A DNA stretch of 64,000 bases, from positions 157,596 through 221,595 of the forward strand of contig NZ_JABXKK010000085.1 of assembly GCF_017115045.1 (NCBI RefSeq), read 5' to 3'. Below are positions 17,350 through 26,945 of the stretch, one piece after another. The notes under the pieces are model-generated. The model worked only from the letters and a program-made list of their open reading frames with translations, ran no database searches and was not told the origin of the DNA. The DNA is from Nostoc sp. NMS8. GTDB taxonomy: Bacteria > Cyanobacteriota > Cyanobacteriia > Cyanobacteriales > Nostocaceae. The position numbers were made by a program, and so were the translations under genes. Every line of letters starts with the position of its first letter. Positions within the stretch are counted from its first letter, which is position 1.

Positions 17350-18663
17350 TTATCCAACTGCTACTAAGATTTTTTCTGGAGCGAAATAAGTGTTTTGCTC
17401 AGTTCGTAGTTGGTCGCAAAGTCTGCCTTCGGGTAATTCTACATCCTCATAAGTGAGGACTTGATCTTTAGAAATATCTCGTTTGAGGTGACACCCTTCA
17501 GCTAGACCAATTGGTAGAAGATTTTGCTGTTGGACGATATCGGAATTTTCACATTGTCCGTAGGTCATGTAGTAGCCGATGCCATCTAAGGTTTCTCCTG
17601 CTTTCAAGTCGATTTTGGCAGTGGTGACAACATCTACTAGCGGGCCTGCTAGTGGAGACATAACGGCATCACCGAAGAGAACAGCACGCGCTACGGACAA
17701 GGGAACTTCAAAATGACAGAGGTGATAAGGAGTATAGAAGCTGTAAAGCGGGCCTTCGCCTAATTTGTATAAGTTGAGATAGTGCTGTTGCTTGGGATCG
17801 TCGTGAGTGGCAAATACATATACGCCTGGGCCTGGTTTTGCTCCAACTACATAATCGACAATACCGCCCAATTCTTTGAGTTGTTCAACATCATATATAT
17901 GGGCCATTTCATCGACATAACCGTTGAAGTTATATCCCAGCATTCCCCGTTTGGCAACTTTCATGCCTGTGGCATTAGCAACGATCGCTTGCTCAAAGGA
18001 AATTTTGGTTCCGTCAGCGAAGCTAGCCACCATGTGGGGCTTTTGACCCCAACGTTTAGCAAATCCTTCCTGGGTGGTGGGATTGCGATAGGGGTCTTGG
18101 AGTCCTTTAATGTTACCGCACAATAAGGGAGTTAAACCAATGCTTTTGACAAAGCGGTAAAGGTTCATTTGTACCCCTGGCTGATCGCCATCACAAGCGC
18201 TGAGAATCACACCTGCTTTATCGGCATACACTTTCAGGATGGGGCCAATAGTGCCATCGAGTTCGGCATTCATCATGATCACATGCTTGCGGTGGGCGAT
18301 CGCTTCCATAACGATGTGAGCGCCAAATTCCACTGCACCTGTGACTTCGATTAATGCATCAATGCCTTCAGCCCGACACAGTAACTTAGCGTCTTCTGTG
18401 ACTGCATACTTACCGTTAGCGATCGCATCTTCTAATTCGCTGACAGTTGCAACAACTTGAATATCTTCAATTCCTGCTTCCGAATAAGCTTGTTTAGCTG
18501 CACCAATCTGGCGATTGGAGATCGCAACTAACTCCATTCCTGGCACTGAATTGACAATTTGGTTGGCAATTCCTCGACCCATAAAACCAGCACCAATCAT
18601 TCCCACCTTGATAGGATTTCCTGCTGCTGCACGGGCTTGTAAGGCGCGATCGATAATAATCAT
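17350..18663 (-). CDS. NAD(P)-dependent oxidoreductase with SAF domain
   Basis: This 437-residue protein has an N-terminal Rossmann fold (VGMIGAGFMGRGIANQI, near residue 20) and a middle region of the homoserine-dehydrogenase-like family COG4091 (ALIEVTGAVEFG, MMNAELDGTIGP). It ends with a C-terminal SAF domain (about 350-437) containing LLPIGLAEGCHLKRDI. SAF domains occur in sialic-acid synthase-like and sugar-acid enzymes. In this cluster it probably oxidises or reduces a sugar-nucleotide or a branched precursor; the substrate is unknown. The start follows AAAAAGGAGTTTAGTTC, a good ribosome site. Confidence 0.8.
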   Translation of the reverse strand: MIIIDRALQARAAAGNPIKVGMIGAGFMGRGIANQIVNSVPGMELVAISNRQIGAAKQAYSEAGIEDIQVVATVSELEDAIANGKYAVTEDAKLLCRAEGIDALIEVTGAVEFGAHIVMEAIAHRKHVIMMNAELDGTIGPILKVYADKAGVILSACDGDQPGVQMNLYRFVKSIGLTPLLCGNIKGLQDPYRNPTTQEGFAKRWGQKPHMVASFADGTKISFEQAIVANATGMKVAKRGMLGYNFNGYVDEMAHIYDVEQLKELGGIVDYVVGAKPGPGVYVFATHDDPKQQHYLNLYKLGEGPLYSFYTPYHLCHFEVPLSVARAVLFGDAVMSPLAGPLVDVVTTAKIDLKAGETLDGIGYYMTYGQCENSDIVQQQNLLPIGLAEGCHLKRDISKDQVLTYEDVELPEGRLCDQLRTEQNTYFAPEKILVAVG

Positions 18664-18840
18664 GAACTAAACTCCTTTTTAGAACTGTTTGTTGTGTTAC
18701 AAATTCTCGATAATTTTGCACTTAATAATTTATTACAGCTAAACATTAAGTACACTTTCATAGGAATTGGTGTTAGCGACATCTTGCACCAAGTGACTAG
18801 AAGTCACAGCTACACAGGCAAAACCCTTAATTTTCCTTAG

Positions 18841-18890
18841 TCCGCGCAGGCGGACTTGGTTTGTATAGCCGCGATTTCTAATCGCCAGGG
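18841..18890. repeat. dispersed TATAGCCGCG hairpin repeat
   Basis: TCCGC-gcag-GCGGA forms a hairpin and is followed by TTGTATAGCCGCGATTTCTA. Related TATAGCCGCG or TGTAGGCGCGG segments follow hairpins at 40123-40170 and 50263-50310. Non-coding. Confidence 0.5.
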
Positions 18891-20129
18891 CTAAGTACTA
18901 ACTAGCTGTTTGCTAGATGCTATAGAAGCAGTCTGTTTTTTCTGGCTGTGATTTTCGATAATTTGCTCCACAGCATTTCTGTAAGCTTGGGCAAACTTTT
19001 CTTTGGTATGATTTGCTCTTGCGTATTCCCATGCTTTCATAGACATCAGCTTGAGGTCTTCAACAGGCAAATTGGAAATACTTCTAACTTTTGCCTGAAT
19101 TTCTTCAAGGGAAAGGTTATCAAAAATCACACCAAAGTCATGAACATCCACACCAGATTCGTAGCTTAAAATCGGAATTAAGCCGGCTTGTAAGCTGGTG
19201 ATTACTGCACCTGCCTGTCCCTCAGAAACAGAAGGATAAACAAGTCCCAAACAATTATTTGTAATCTTTAAAAAGTCAGGGCTACTAACATCAATCCAAC
19301 CATAAGTATGAATGTTAGGTGTTTCGTATAGTTCTTTATAGAAAGCTTGCTCAAACTCTTCGTCATTACTTACCGGGCCACAAACTGTTAAATGGTATTC
19401 CGGCATTTGGGCAAAGGCATCTAAAACCAAATCTAATCCTTTGAGAACTAAAGCGCTACCACCAAACCAGATAAAATTCTTTCTTACCGCTTCAAAGTCT
19501 TTCTCTTCAGGAGAAGGATAAACAAGTGATGAAGAAATGGGAATACGATACATTGGTTTGTTCGCATATTTGAATGTATCAACTGTAAAATTGTTGCCTA
19601 GTACAGTAGCGTAATCGGCATATTCAATTCCTAAGTTGGGCGTTTCAAATCGCTGTGGACGTAAGGTAATTCCTCGGCGCTGTTGGAGTTCTAGAAGTCT
19701 GTTGCATTCTGCTGCATTGCGAAAAATCATATTAGCAATGTCAACGTGGAAAATTTTAATGCAATCTTTATTAAGTTTTGGCGCAAGCGCTTCTAGACGA
19801 TGACGGATATCAATGAAAAATGCGTAATTTTTTTGAGGAACGAATTTATCATTGTGGAACTGGATGACATCAACGTTATAACCCAGGTCTAAAAAAGTTT
19901 GGGCAATTAGTAGACATTCCCAGTTCCAACTCTGGTCATTGGGGACAGTCTGACCTGGTTTGATGAGAAATGGTTCAATCCGATAAGAAAGAAGTACATT
20001 TCCTTTAGAAGGCTGTTTAGGCTTTAGGGAAACAACCTGTAATGTCTTAGCATAATTGATCCGAGCTTGGACTTTGTTGGAGACAAAAGAGATAGTATTT
20101 CCAACACGAGATAGAATATTATTTGGCAT
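18891..20129 (-). CDS. glycosyltransferase (GT4-like)
   Basis: This 412-residue protein has a divergent N-terminus (NVLLSYRIEPFLIKPGQTVP) but a recognisable GT-B donor half. That half contains FIWFGGSALVLKGLDLVLDAF, YHLTVCGP, NIHTYGWID and LVYPSVSEGQAGAVITSLQAG, where the first glutamate of the usual motif is kept and the second is Gln/Thr-like. It lies between rfbC and the SAF oxidoreductase, all on the minus strand. It likely adds a sugar to the repeat unit, but divergence at the catalytic motif leaves the reaction uncertain. Confidence 0.72.
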   Translation of the reverse strand: MPNNILSRVGNTISFVSNKVQARINYAKTLQVVSLKPKQPSKGNVLLSYRIEPFLIKPGQTVPNDQSWNWECLLIAQTFLDLGYNVDVIQFHNDKFVPQKNYAFFIDIRHRLEALAPKLNKDCIKIFHVDIANMIFRNAAECNRLLELQQRRGITLRPQRFETPNLGIEYADYATVLGNNFTVDTFKYANKPMYRIPISSSLVYPSPEEKDFEAVRKNFIWFGGSALVLKGLDLVLDAFAQMPEYHLTVCGPVSNDEEFEQAFYKELYETPNIHTYGWIDVSSPDFLKITNNCLGLVYPSVSEGQAGAVITSLQAGLIPILSYESGVDVHDFGVIFDNLSLEEIQAKVRSISNLPVEDLKLMSMKAWEYARANHTKEKFAQAYRNAVEQIIENHSQKKQTASIASSKQLVST

Positions 20130-20191
20130 TTATTTCTACCTAAATTAATGATTTTTTACCTCACTTAGAGGTGCAGATAAAGAGTTTAAAT

Positions 20192-20749
20192 TTATCTGGA
20201 AACTGTACCACCAACAGTCATCATTCTCAACAAAGGCCAATTTAAATCTTTCTCAGAGATTTCAGTCACATCTAGAGGCCAATCAATGTTAAAGAATGGG
20301 TCGTCATAGCGTAAACCTCTTTCATATCCTGGGGTGTAAAATTCACCCACTTGATATACAACTTCCGTCTCATCTGTCAGTGCTTGATACCCATGAGCAA
20401 ACATTTCTGGAACATACAAAGCACGGTGATTTTCTGGGGTTAGCTCTACACCAATGTGTGATAAAAAGCTAGGAGATTCAGGACGCATATCAATAATTAC
20501 GTCATAGATAGCGCCTTTAGTACAGCGAATCAATTTCGTTTCTGCTGCTGGCAGAATTTGATAGTGCATTCCTCGGATAGTGCCTTTTTTGTAGTTAAAA
20601 GACAGGTTACATTGAGCAACTGTTGGCTTTAATCCATGTGCTTCAAATTCTTGAGCGCAGAAAGACCGAGCAAAAAAACCACGGTGGTCAGGCTTTTGTT
20701 CTAAGTCAATAATGAATGCGTCTTTGAGTGCGGTTTCAGTGAAAATCAT
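20192..20749 (-). CDS. rfbC: dTDP-4-dehydrorhamnose 3,5-epimerase family
   Basis: This 185-residue cupin-fold enzyme has the RmlC pattern: DHRGFFARSF, QCNLSFNYKKGTIRGMHYQ with the catalytic His, and HGYQALTDETEVVYQVGEFY with the conserved Tyr region. It epimerises C3 and/or C5 of a 4-keto-6-deoxy nucleotide sugar. Because the island carries a CDP-glucose synthase rather than RmlA, the actual substrate may be a CDP-linked 4-keto sugar. Length is normal for the family. It is 62 bp upstream of the next glycosyltransferase gene. Confidence 0.87.
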   Translation of the reverse strand: MIFTETALKDAFIIDLEQKPDHRGFFARSFCAQEFEAHGLKPTVAQCNLSFNYKKGTIRGMHYQILPAAETKLIRCTKGAIYDVIIDMRPESPSFLSHIGVELTPENHRALYVPEMFAHGYQALTDETEVVYQVGEFYTPGYERGLRYDDPFFNIDWPLDVTEISEKDLNWPLLRMMTVGGTVSR

Positions 20750-20804
20750 GATAATTCCTTTGAGATGAATGTTGAGTCTTAGAATGTCCGCAGATTAAAG
20801 GATT

Positions 20805-20885
20805 TCCAAGAAATAAATTATCCAATTTTATGGGGTGGGCGACACGAGCGCCCAGTAACCAAAGGCGCTCGTGTCGCCCACCCCA
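20805..20885. repeat. dispersed repeat with perfect 22-bp hairpin
   Basis: After an AAATAAATTATCCAAT block comes a perfect 22-bp inverted repeat, 20831-20852 with 20864-20885, around an 11-nt loop. The first 22 bases (20805-20826) recur exactly at 59383-59404, where they also precede a G/C-rich hairpin. This is a mobile or amplified palindrome, not a gene. Confidence 0.75.
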
Positions 20886-20902
20886 CAGGAAATAATTAGC
20901 TC

Positions 20903-21748
20903 CTAAACAGATATTGCATCTGAAGCAGAACGTAACTCTGCTCTGGGATAAGTATCATCCCAGTATTGGGTGCAGAGGTCTGGTCTTTCAGGAGGGTTAG
21001 CGGTGTAGCAAAAGAATAGCGCTGACCGGTCTTCTGTGCGGACTGTACCGTGATGCAAAGCATTCTTCGTATCTACAATAATGACGGTACCGGCTGGGCC
21101 TGTGCAGGATTTCCAAGCTGATTTAGGGATGACTGGTTTTACTTCTTCATCATCAATGCCCATATAGCCTGACTTCCAAAGTTTGTAGAAAAGCTGAATA
21201 TAATTCCAACTAAATAAGGGAGTTAAAGAGCGGGGAATGTATTCAAAAGGCCCAGTTTTTTCTTCTACATCATTCAAGTAAATAAAGATTTTGATAATCC
21301 GACGGTCTTCGGCATCGCTATGCCATAGCAGCGTCCCAAACTGATGTTTATTATTGAAATCTCTGCGTAAATGTACACCGTGAAAAGCAATGGGAAGACC
21401 AATATAATTTTCGATGATATTGAACAGTCTTTTCTCCATTCCCCAGGCATAAAATTCTGGTAAACCTGTAACTGTGGAAATTTGTGGTAACTTTTCATCT
21501 AGATGGTCGTTGTTGGGATTGTCCATCTGAGACAATTGATGGTAAGCAGCTTTGAGTAGTTCTGAGCTAGAGTTTAACCCTAAATCTGCCAGGGTTGTGA
21601 TGTAAACGCCATCTTTTTTGAGAGCATTAAGGATCTTGCGATCGCGCCCTTCCAATGCTGGCATATTTTTGCTATGCTTCCAACGTGCTAGATAATATTC
21701 CAAGTCAGAAGATAGTGTAGATATTTTGCGTTTAATTACACTAAACAT
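20903..21748 (-). CDS. PhyH-like 2-oxoglutarate/Fe(II) dioxygenase
   Basis: This 281-residue protein has the Fe(II) facial triad HSD at 143-145 (LLWHSDAED) and a distal His at 232/233 (NALHHGTVR). Arg237 or Arg241 could bind the 2-oxoglutarate carboxylate. YIPRSL and the double-stranded beta-helix pattern fit phytanoyl-CoA dioxygenase-like proteins. In polysaccharide clusters such enzymes may hydroxylate or modify a sugar or acyl decoration; the substrate is unknown. It is cytoplasmic, same strand as its neighbours, and 42 bp downstream of a GT2 gene. Confidence 0.78.
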   Translation of the reverse strand: MFSVIKRKISTLSSDLEYYLARWKHSKNMPALEGRDRKILNALKKDGVYITTLADLGLNSSSELLKAAYHQLSQMDNPNNDHLDEKLPQISTVTGLPEFYAWGMEKRLFNIIENYIGLPIAFHGVHLRRDFNNKHQFGTLLWHSDAEDRRIIKIFIYLNDVEEKTGPFEYIPRSLTPLFSWNYIQLFYKLWKSGYMGIDDEEVKPVIPKSAWKSCTGPAGTVIIVDTKNALHHGTVRTEDRSALFFCYTANPPERPDLCTQYWDDTYPRAELRSASDAISV

Positions 21749-21790
21749 GGTGTTAATTCCTTCTATTTTTGATGTAAATTTATCAGTAAA

Positions 21791-22798
21791 TTATGGCTTA
21801 TAGCTCTGTACTTCTTGAGTAGCTATTTCACCTGATTCTGCTAAACTAAATTCTTTAGAAATCATCACGTCAAAAGCACACAAACTGACTAAAGCCAAAA
21901 ATGGAACTACTGTCTTAATTGCTGACATAGGCCATCTTCTTAAAGCACCCAAGAAAACTTTCAAGTTAACTTCTTTGCCGTTTTGCAAAAGCATTCGCCG
22001 ACAAAACTGCTTAGAATATCCACTGTGCTCCAATTTCAAAATCACTTCGGGGATGTGTTTGTATTGCATTAACAGCGCAGATTTTGGCTCTTTCTGCCAA
22101 TAACTCACACCAACAACACATTCCAAATAAGTCTCTTTCGTGACAATTACACGACCATTGGCAGCACAATACCCGGCTAAATATGCTAAAGATATCCAGT
22201 TATTCTCAGCATCTTGCCAATTTTGGAGAGCGCGTTTTACTAAATCAGTGCGATAGATTGTAGCAGTCAGAAAAATTACTGCACCGACACTTTTTGAGAA
22301 ACAATGCTCAAATATAGCCTTACCATCACCCTCACCTTCTTCACTATCTATATCAAACCAGCGATTACCAACAATTGTGGGTGGATGAACTGGTTCACCA
22401 GTAATTTGGTTGCGACCGGAAAAGTTGAGAAATAATAATGATAAATCTTCATATTGCTTGAGCTTGCTAATTACATAAGCAATGGCTCTATCTTGAATCG
22501 GATCATCATCACCAATTGTCCAAACATATTTTGTTATTGTAGAATTTAGGCAATACATGATATTTTTGACAACGCCTAAATTTTTAGGATTTTTATTTGA
22601 TTTAAATGTGATATTACTAAGTGTTAATTGCCATTTTTTAATCACTTCTTGAGTATTATCTGTGGAACAATTATCAGAAACTAAAATTTCACAATCATCT
22701 TCAAAACCTTTGATAGTTTGAGCTAGCCAGGCTAACTGTTTATCAAGTAGTTCAGCACGATTATAAGTGGGTATAGCAATGGTCAGTAATTTAGGCAT
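21791..22798 (-). CDS. GT2-family glycosyltransferase (tandem paralogue 1)
   Basis: This 335-residue GT-A enzyme has LTIAIPTYNRAELLDKQLAW, ILVSDNCSTDNTQEVIKKW and the acidic motif WTIGDDDPIQDRA near residue 98. It is closely similar along its length to the next gene (22888-23841), so the pair arose by tandem duplication. A C-terminal hydrophobic segment (AIKTVVPFLALVSLCAFDVM) may touch the membrane. The two copies differ most in the middle loop (150-180), where this one has an extra acidic stretch (DSEEGEGDG). They may have diverged in acceptor or donor preference. Confidence 0.86.
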   Translation of the reverse strand: MPKLLTIAIPTYNRAELLDKQLAWLAQTIKGFEDDCEILVSDNCSTDNTQEVIKKWQLTLSNITFKSNKNPKNLGVVKNIMYCLNSTITKYVWTIGDDDPIQDRAIAYVISKLKQYEDLSLLFLNFSGRNQITGEPVHPPTIVGNRWFDIDSEEGEGDGKAIFEHCFSKSVGAVIFLTATIYRTDLVKRALQNWQDAENNWISLAYLAGYCAANGRVIVTKETYLECVVGVSYWQKEPKSALLMQYKHIPEVILKLEHSGYSKQFCRRMLLQNGKEVNLKVFLGALRRWPMSAIKTVVPFLALVSLCAFDVMISKEFSLAESGEIATQEVQSYKP

Positions 22799-22887
22799 TG
22801 TAAGAAATAGTAGTTAATAAAATTGATATATTAGTGGTTATCGCCAAGAACTATTGTTAACAATAACTTGGCAATGAACACACTAAG

Positions 22888-23841
22888 TTACAGGCTATTA
22901 TCTAGCTGTTTGGGTGGAAAAAGAATTGCCCAAGCTGATATACTTAAAAAACGTAGGTAAGGAATAAATATCTTGATTGTCAAGAAAGGCCAGCGTTTTA
23001 AAGCACCTAATAATATTTTAAAGTCGGTTTTTTGTTGGAAATTCTGCCAAATCATTTTCTGACAAAACTTATGAGGATACCCTACCTTTAGTAGTTTTAT
23101 ATAAACTTCAGGTATGAACGCATATCGCATTCTAAAGTTCCATGTTGGGTCGAGATCCAAAAGACTAGCACCCATAGTGCATTCTAAATAAGTGTCTTTA
23201 GTGATAATGACACTTCCATGAGCAGCACAAAATGCAGTCCAATATGCTTGAGATGCCCAATTACTAGTAGCAGATGGCCATTTTTGTAAAGCTCGTTGTA
23301 CTAAATCTGTGCGATAAATTGCTGCTGATATAAAAAGTACACCACCAAAGTTTTCGTTCAAATAACCTTGAAATACAGTTTTACCATCAACTCTTAGCTC
23401 ATCGCTATCACTATTCAACCAGCGTTCTACAACAAGTTGACCTGTTCGTTTTTGACGACCGGAGAAGTTTAAAAACATTAGTGCTAAATCTGCATGTTTT
23501 TTTAGTGTTGTTAAGACATATTCTAGGGTTCTTTCCTGAATTGGATCGTCATCACCAATTGTCCAGATATACTCACTAGTTGGTGCTTTTAAACAACAAG
23601 CAATATTACCCATTACGCCAATATTTTTATTATTTCTGTTTGACGTAAATTTTACATTACTGAGAATTATCTGCCACTTTTTAATTACTTCTTGGGTATT
23701 GTCTGTAGAGCAATTATCAGAAATAAAGATTTCACAGTCAGACTCAAAGCCTTTAATAGATTTGGCTAACCAAGTAAGTTGTTTATCTAAAAGCTGGGCG
23801 CGATTGAATGTTGGAATGGCAATGGTCAGCAATTTATTCAT
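22888..23841 (-). CDS. GT2-family glycosyltransferase (tandem paralogue 2)
   Basis: This 317-residue paralogue of the downstream GT2 gene shares LTIAIPTFNRAQLLDKQLTW, ISDNCSTDNTQEVIKKW, WTIGDDDPIQERT and IYRTDLVQRALQKW. The middle loop is shorter. The conserved acidic motif argues that it is active. The genes are separated by 89 bp on the same strand. It should add a sugar to the HEP repeat unit from the cytoplasmic side; specificity is unknown. Confidence 0.86.
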   Translation of the reverse strand: MNKLLTIAIPTFNRAQLLDKQLTWLAKSIKGFESDCEIFISDNCSTDNTQEVIKKWQIILSNVKFTSNRNNKNIGVMGNIACCLKAPTSEYIWTIGDDDPIQERTLEYVLTTLKKHADLALMFLNFSGRQKRTGQLVVERWLNSDSDELRVDGKTVFQGYLNENFGGVLFISAAIYRTDLVQRALQKWPSATSNWASQAYWTAFCAAHGSVIITKDTYLECTMGASLLDLDPTWNFRMRYAFIPEVYIKLLKVGYPHKFCQKMIWQNFQQKTDFKILLGALKRWPFLTIKIFIPYLRFLSISAWAILFPPKQLDNSL

Positions 23842-24027
23842 ATTAAGCCCAACTCTGTAGTGAAGAAGAACCAGTATTAACAGCAGTTTAGGTAATTAAA
23901 AAGCTGCTTTCCAATTTATTTCTTTGCGATTTGATGACATAATTTTTATAAGAGATGCACCTTTTAATTACTCAAAAAAATTAAATTATTAGTAATAAGA
24001 GGCGTTTTTGCTTCTCTTTAGTAATAA

Positions 24028-25305
24028 TTACGACGCCATTAAAAGCCTATCCGGAATAGGACAGGGATAAATTTTTACTTCAGGAATTGGTACTACAAAC
24101 TGTCCACCCCATTCACCAATCAATGCCATTTGTTCCATAATTTCTTCCTTGAGATTCCAAGGTAAAATTAGGACATAATCTGGTTTAGTTTCACGGATTT
24201 TATCTGGTTCAAAGATAGGAATATGAGTACCAGGTAAAAATAGTCCCTGTTTATAAGGATTAGAATCTACTGTGTAATCAATAAAATCTTTTCCAATTCC
24301 ACAGTAATTCAGCAATGTATTGCCTTTAGCTGGTGCGCCATAACCAGCGATTGATTTACCTTCTGCTTTAGCTTTTAAGAGAAAATTTAATAGCTTATGC
24401 TTTGTTTCTTTTATTTTTTCGCCAAATGTAATGTAAGTCTCTATGCGATGCAGTCCAGCAGCAATTTCCTTAGCTTTCAAATGGCTAACTCGGTCACTAA
24501 TGCTGATATGATCGGCGGAGTCATGTTTGGCATAAATTCTTAGTGAACCGCCATGAGTTGATAATTCTTCTACGTCAACAAGTTGCAAATTGTGTGCTGC
24601 AAAAATTTTATCAATAGTCAGGAATGAGAAGTAAGAGAAATGCTCATGATAAATCGTATCAAACTGATTTTTTTGAATGAGTTGTAAGATGTGAGGAAAC
24701 TCCATCGTCAAAATGCCATTAGGTTTGAGGATAAGTTTCATCCCAGCGATGAAATCATTTAGATCCGGTACATGAGCTAAAACATTATTACCGATCAAGA
24801 GGTCAGCTAGCTTTCCTTGTATCACGAGTTCTTTGGCAGTTTCGACTCCAAAAAACTTGTTGATACTAGGAATGCCTCTTTCTTCAGCAACCTTGGCAAT
24901 ATTTGCGGCTGGTTCTATACCTAAAACGGGGATTCCCTTCTCTAAAAAATATTGCAGTAAGTAGCCGTCGTTACTGGCAATTTCAATAACTTGATTATGA
25001 TGATTAAAGTTGAACTTTTCTACCATCATATCGGTGTAGGCTTTAGCATGTTTTAGCCAACTGACCGAGTAGGAAGAAAAATAAGCATAGTCACTAAAAA
25101 TGCGATCTGGAGTTTCAAATTGTTCTAATTGAACTAAGAGAGTGTCTTCAGAAACATAAGCATGGAGAGGATAAAACTTTTCGGCATTATTTAGCTGTTC
25201 TGCTCTAAGATAAGCATTGGCTAAAGGTGACATTCCTAGATCAATAAAGGTTTGATGCAGAGGTTGACCACTAAAACGACATTTTGCGATCGCCATAATT
25301 TTCAA
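24028..25305 (-). CDS. sugar C-methyltransferase family (SAM-dependent)
   Basis: This 425-residue protein has the three-part layout of NDP-sugar C-methyltransferases. An N-terminal domain (CRFSGQPLHQTFIDLGMSPL) precedes a SAM-binding domain with VIEIASNDGYLLQYF (near 105) and a C-terminal domain with IAGYGAPAKGNTLLNYCGI. Enzymes of this group methylate a carbon of a 4-keto-6-deoxy nucleotide sugar. The zinc cysteines normal for the N-terminal domain are mostly absent: CRFSG lacks the second Cys, and SEDTLLVQL replaces a CxxC. Its neighbours (epimerase, CDP-glucose synthase, RfbC) fit a branched deoxy-sugar branch. Activity is probable, but the metal site seems lost. Confidence 0.83.
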   Translation of the reverse strand: MKIMAIAKCRFSGQPLHQTFIDLGMSPLANAYLRAEQLNNAEKFYPLHAYVSEDTLLVQLEQFETPDRIFSDYAYFSSYSVSWLKHAKAYTDMMVEKFNFNHHNQVIEIASNDGYLLQYFLEKGIPVLGIEPAANIAKVAEERGIPSINKFFGVETAKELVIQGKLADLLIGNNVLAHVPDLNDFIAGMKLILKPNGILTMEFPHILQLIQKNQFDTIYHEHFSYFSFLTIDKIFAAHNLQLVDVEELSTHGGSLRIYAKHDSADHISISDRVSHLKAKEIAAGLHRIETYITFGEKIKETKHKLLNFLLKAKAEGKSIAGYGAPAKGNTLLNYCGIGKDFIDYTVDSNPYKQGLFLPGTHIPIFEPDKIRETKPDYVLILPWNLKEEIMEQMALIGEWGGQFVVPIPEVKIYPCPIPDRLLMAS

Positions 25306-25481
25306 GTCACTGATTGCAAATAATTTGGTGGATGGAATAGGTCTGAAAAACCTTTTTTGCTGCTATTAGTGTGTATAATTTACTCTCGTAATTTCGCAAT
25401 TTATACCTGATCTGTAAAATAAGAATTACGACTATTCACTACGATTAAATTATTTATCTACACACTAATAGCTAACTCTAC

Positions 25482-26510
25482 CTACTTTTTATTCCAGAAG
25501 AAATCTTTGTCAATTTGCTCTGTCCGAATCAGATACTCTAGCTGTTTTAAGCGAGTAAATCCTCTAAATAAGAAAGTATCTTCAGCCATGTGTATTTGGC
25601 TAAATAAATCAAATAGCTGTTGGGCACCAAGTCGGGCATTCCAATCACATTTAAATCCGGGTAGGATTGTGTTGATTTTCTCGAAGGATACACGATAGCT
25701 GCGGTTATCTGCGCCGTTGTCACCAAAGGACAATTTACAATCTGGGAAAACATCAGCAATAATTTCCGCGATTTCTTTGACGCGATAGTTATTCGCTGTA
25801 TCTCCCACGTTAAAGATTTGGTTATGTACTATGTCCCGTGGTGCTTCTAAGGTGCAAACTATGGCCTTGCAAATATCCAATGCGTGGACTAATGGCCGCC
25901 AAGGTGTGCCGTCACTAATCATTTTGATTTCTTTGCTAGTCCATGCCAACCCTGCTAAGTTGTTTAAAACAATATCAAAACGCATTCTGGGAGAAGCACC
26001 AAAGGCTGTAGCATTCCGCATAAAGGTGGGAGAGAAGTCATCGTCAGCGAGTGGTCTGACATCTCTTTCTACGAGAGTTTTGCATTCTGCATAGGCTGTT
26101 TGAGGATTAACTGGGGATTCTTCTGTGACATCACCGGCAGTAGCAACACCGTAGACACTGCACGAAGACATATATACGAAGCGACGCACACCCATAGCCT
26201 TAGCCAGACTAGCCAGACGAACTGAACCTACATGATTAATTTCGTAGGTAATATTTGGTGCCAATTGTCCGGCTGGGTCGTTGGAGAGTTCCGCCATGTG
26301 GACTATTGCTTCAATACCTTCCAAATCATCAGGGGTGATGTTGCGAATATCTTTGTTGAGGGTTTTGGGTGTCACGCCACTAGCGTTGTACAACCAACCA
26401 ACTTTATAGAAGCCAGTATCTAGACCAATAACTTCATGTCCTCGTTCAATTAACAGAGGGGGTAATAACGAACCTAGATAGCCTTCTGTTCCTGTTACTA
26501 ATATTTTCAT
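25482..26510 (-). CDS. NAD-dependent nucleotide-sugar epimerase/dehydratase
   Basis: This 342-residue extended short-chain dehydrogenase has TGTEGYLGS (GxxGxxG) near residue 7, SSCSVYG as the active-site serine region, and YAECK as the YxxxK catalytic pair near residue 136. DFSPTFMRNATAFG and NVGD are further family blocks. It could reduce, epimerise or dehydrate a nucleotide-bound hexose. Its place next to the C-methyltransferase and CDP-glucose synthase suggests it works on the same CDP sugar, perhaps as a 4-reductase or epimerase. Confidence 0.86.
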   Translation of the reverse strand: MKILVTGTEGYLGSLLPPLLIERGHEVIGLDTGFYKVGWLYNASGVTPKTLNKDIRNITPDDLEGIEAIVHMAELSNDPAGQLAPNITYEINHVGSVRLASLAKAMGVRRFVYMSSCSVYGVATAGDVTEESPVNPQTAYAECKTLVERDVRPLADDDFSPTFMRNATAFGASPRMRFDIVLNNLAGLAWTSKEIKMISDGTPWRPLVHALDICKAIVCTLEAPRDIVHNQIFNVGDTANNYRVKEIAEIIADVFPDCKLSFGDNGADNRSYRVSFEKINTILPGFKCDWNARLGAQQLFDLFSQIHMAEDTFLFRGFTRLKQLEYLIRTEQIDKDFFWNKK

Positions 26511-26620
26511 TGTGTTAATGCCTTTGTATTGATGAGTTAAATTAGGGGCGCACAGATGTTCGCCCTATTGGGTGTTGCATCCAAGAGGGAACCGCTATAT
26601 TTTTCGTTTGTATGCAATCT

Positions 26621-26712
26621 TGACCTCTCTCCAAACCTCTCTCCTAAGAGGAGAGAGGCTTTGAATCTTACTCCCATTCCCTTGTAGGGAATGGGTTGGG
26701 GGTTAGGTCATT
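26621..26712. repeat. dispersed repeat family B (GACCTCTCTCC...GGTTAGGTC)
   Basis: A palindromic repeat opens with TGACCTCTCTCCAAACCTCT and contains two G/C-rich hairpins. It closes with GGGGGTTAGGTC and is flanked by CGCTATAT-like bases. Related copies lie at 40453-40545, within 29479-29605, and in frame inside a gene at 46511-46595. Confidence 0.75.
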
Positions 26713-26945
26713 GGACTCAACCCAGAAACGCTATATATCGGCTAACATTCATTACATAGTTTGCCGACTAACCCATTAGGTAGCAGCACTCTATAGCGGT
26801 TCTTAATTGATGCACTACACTTTTTATCTTGTGGGATGGATATCTTAACTTAATCCCTTGTATTTCCTGGCAGGTAAAGAAAAGATGCCCACTATACAAG
26901 ATTCATCCCTTAATTCAACAGTCCCGGAAATAATAACGATGTTAT

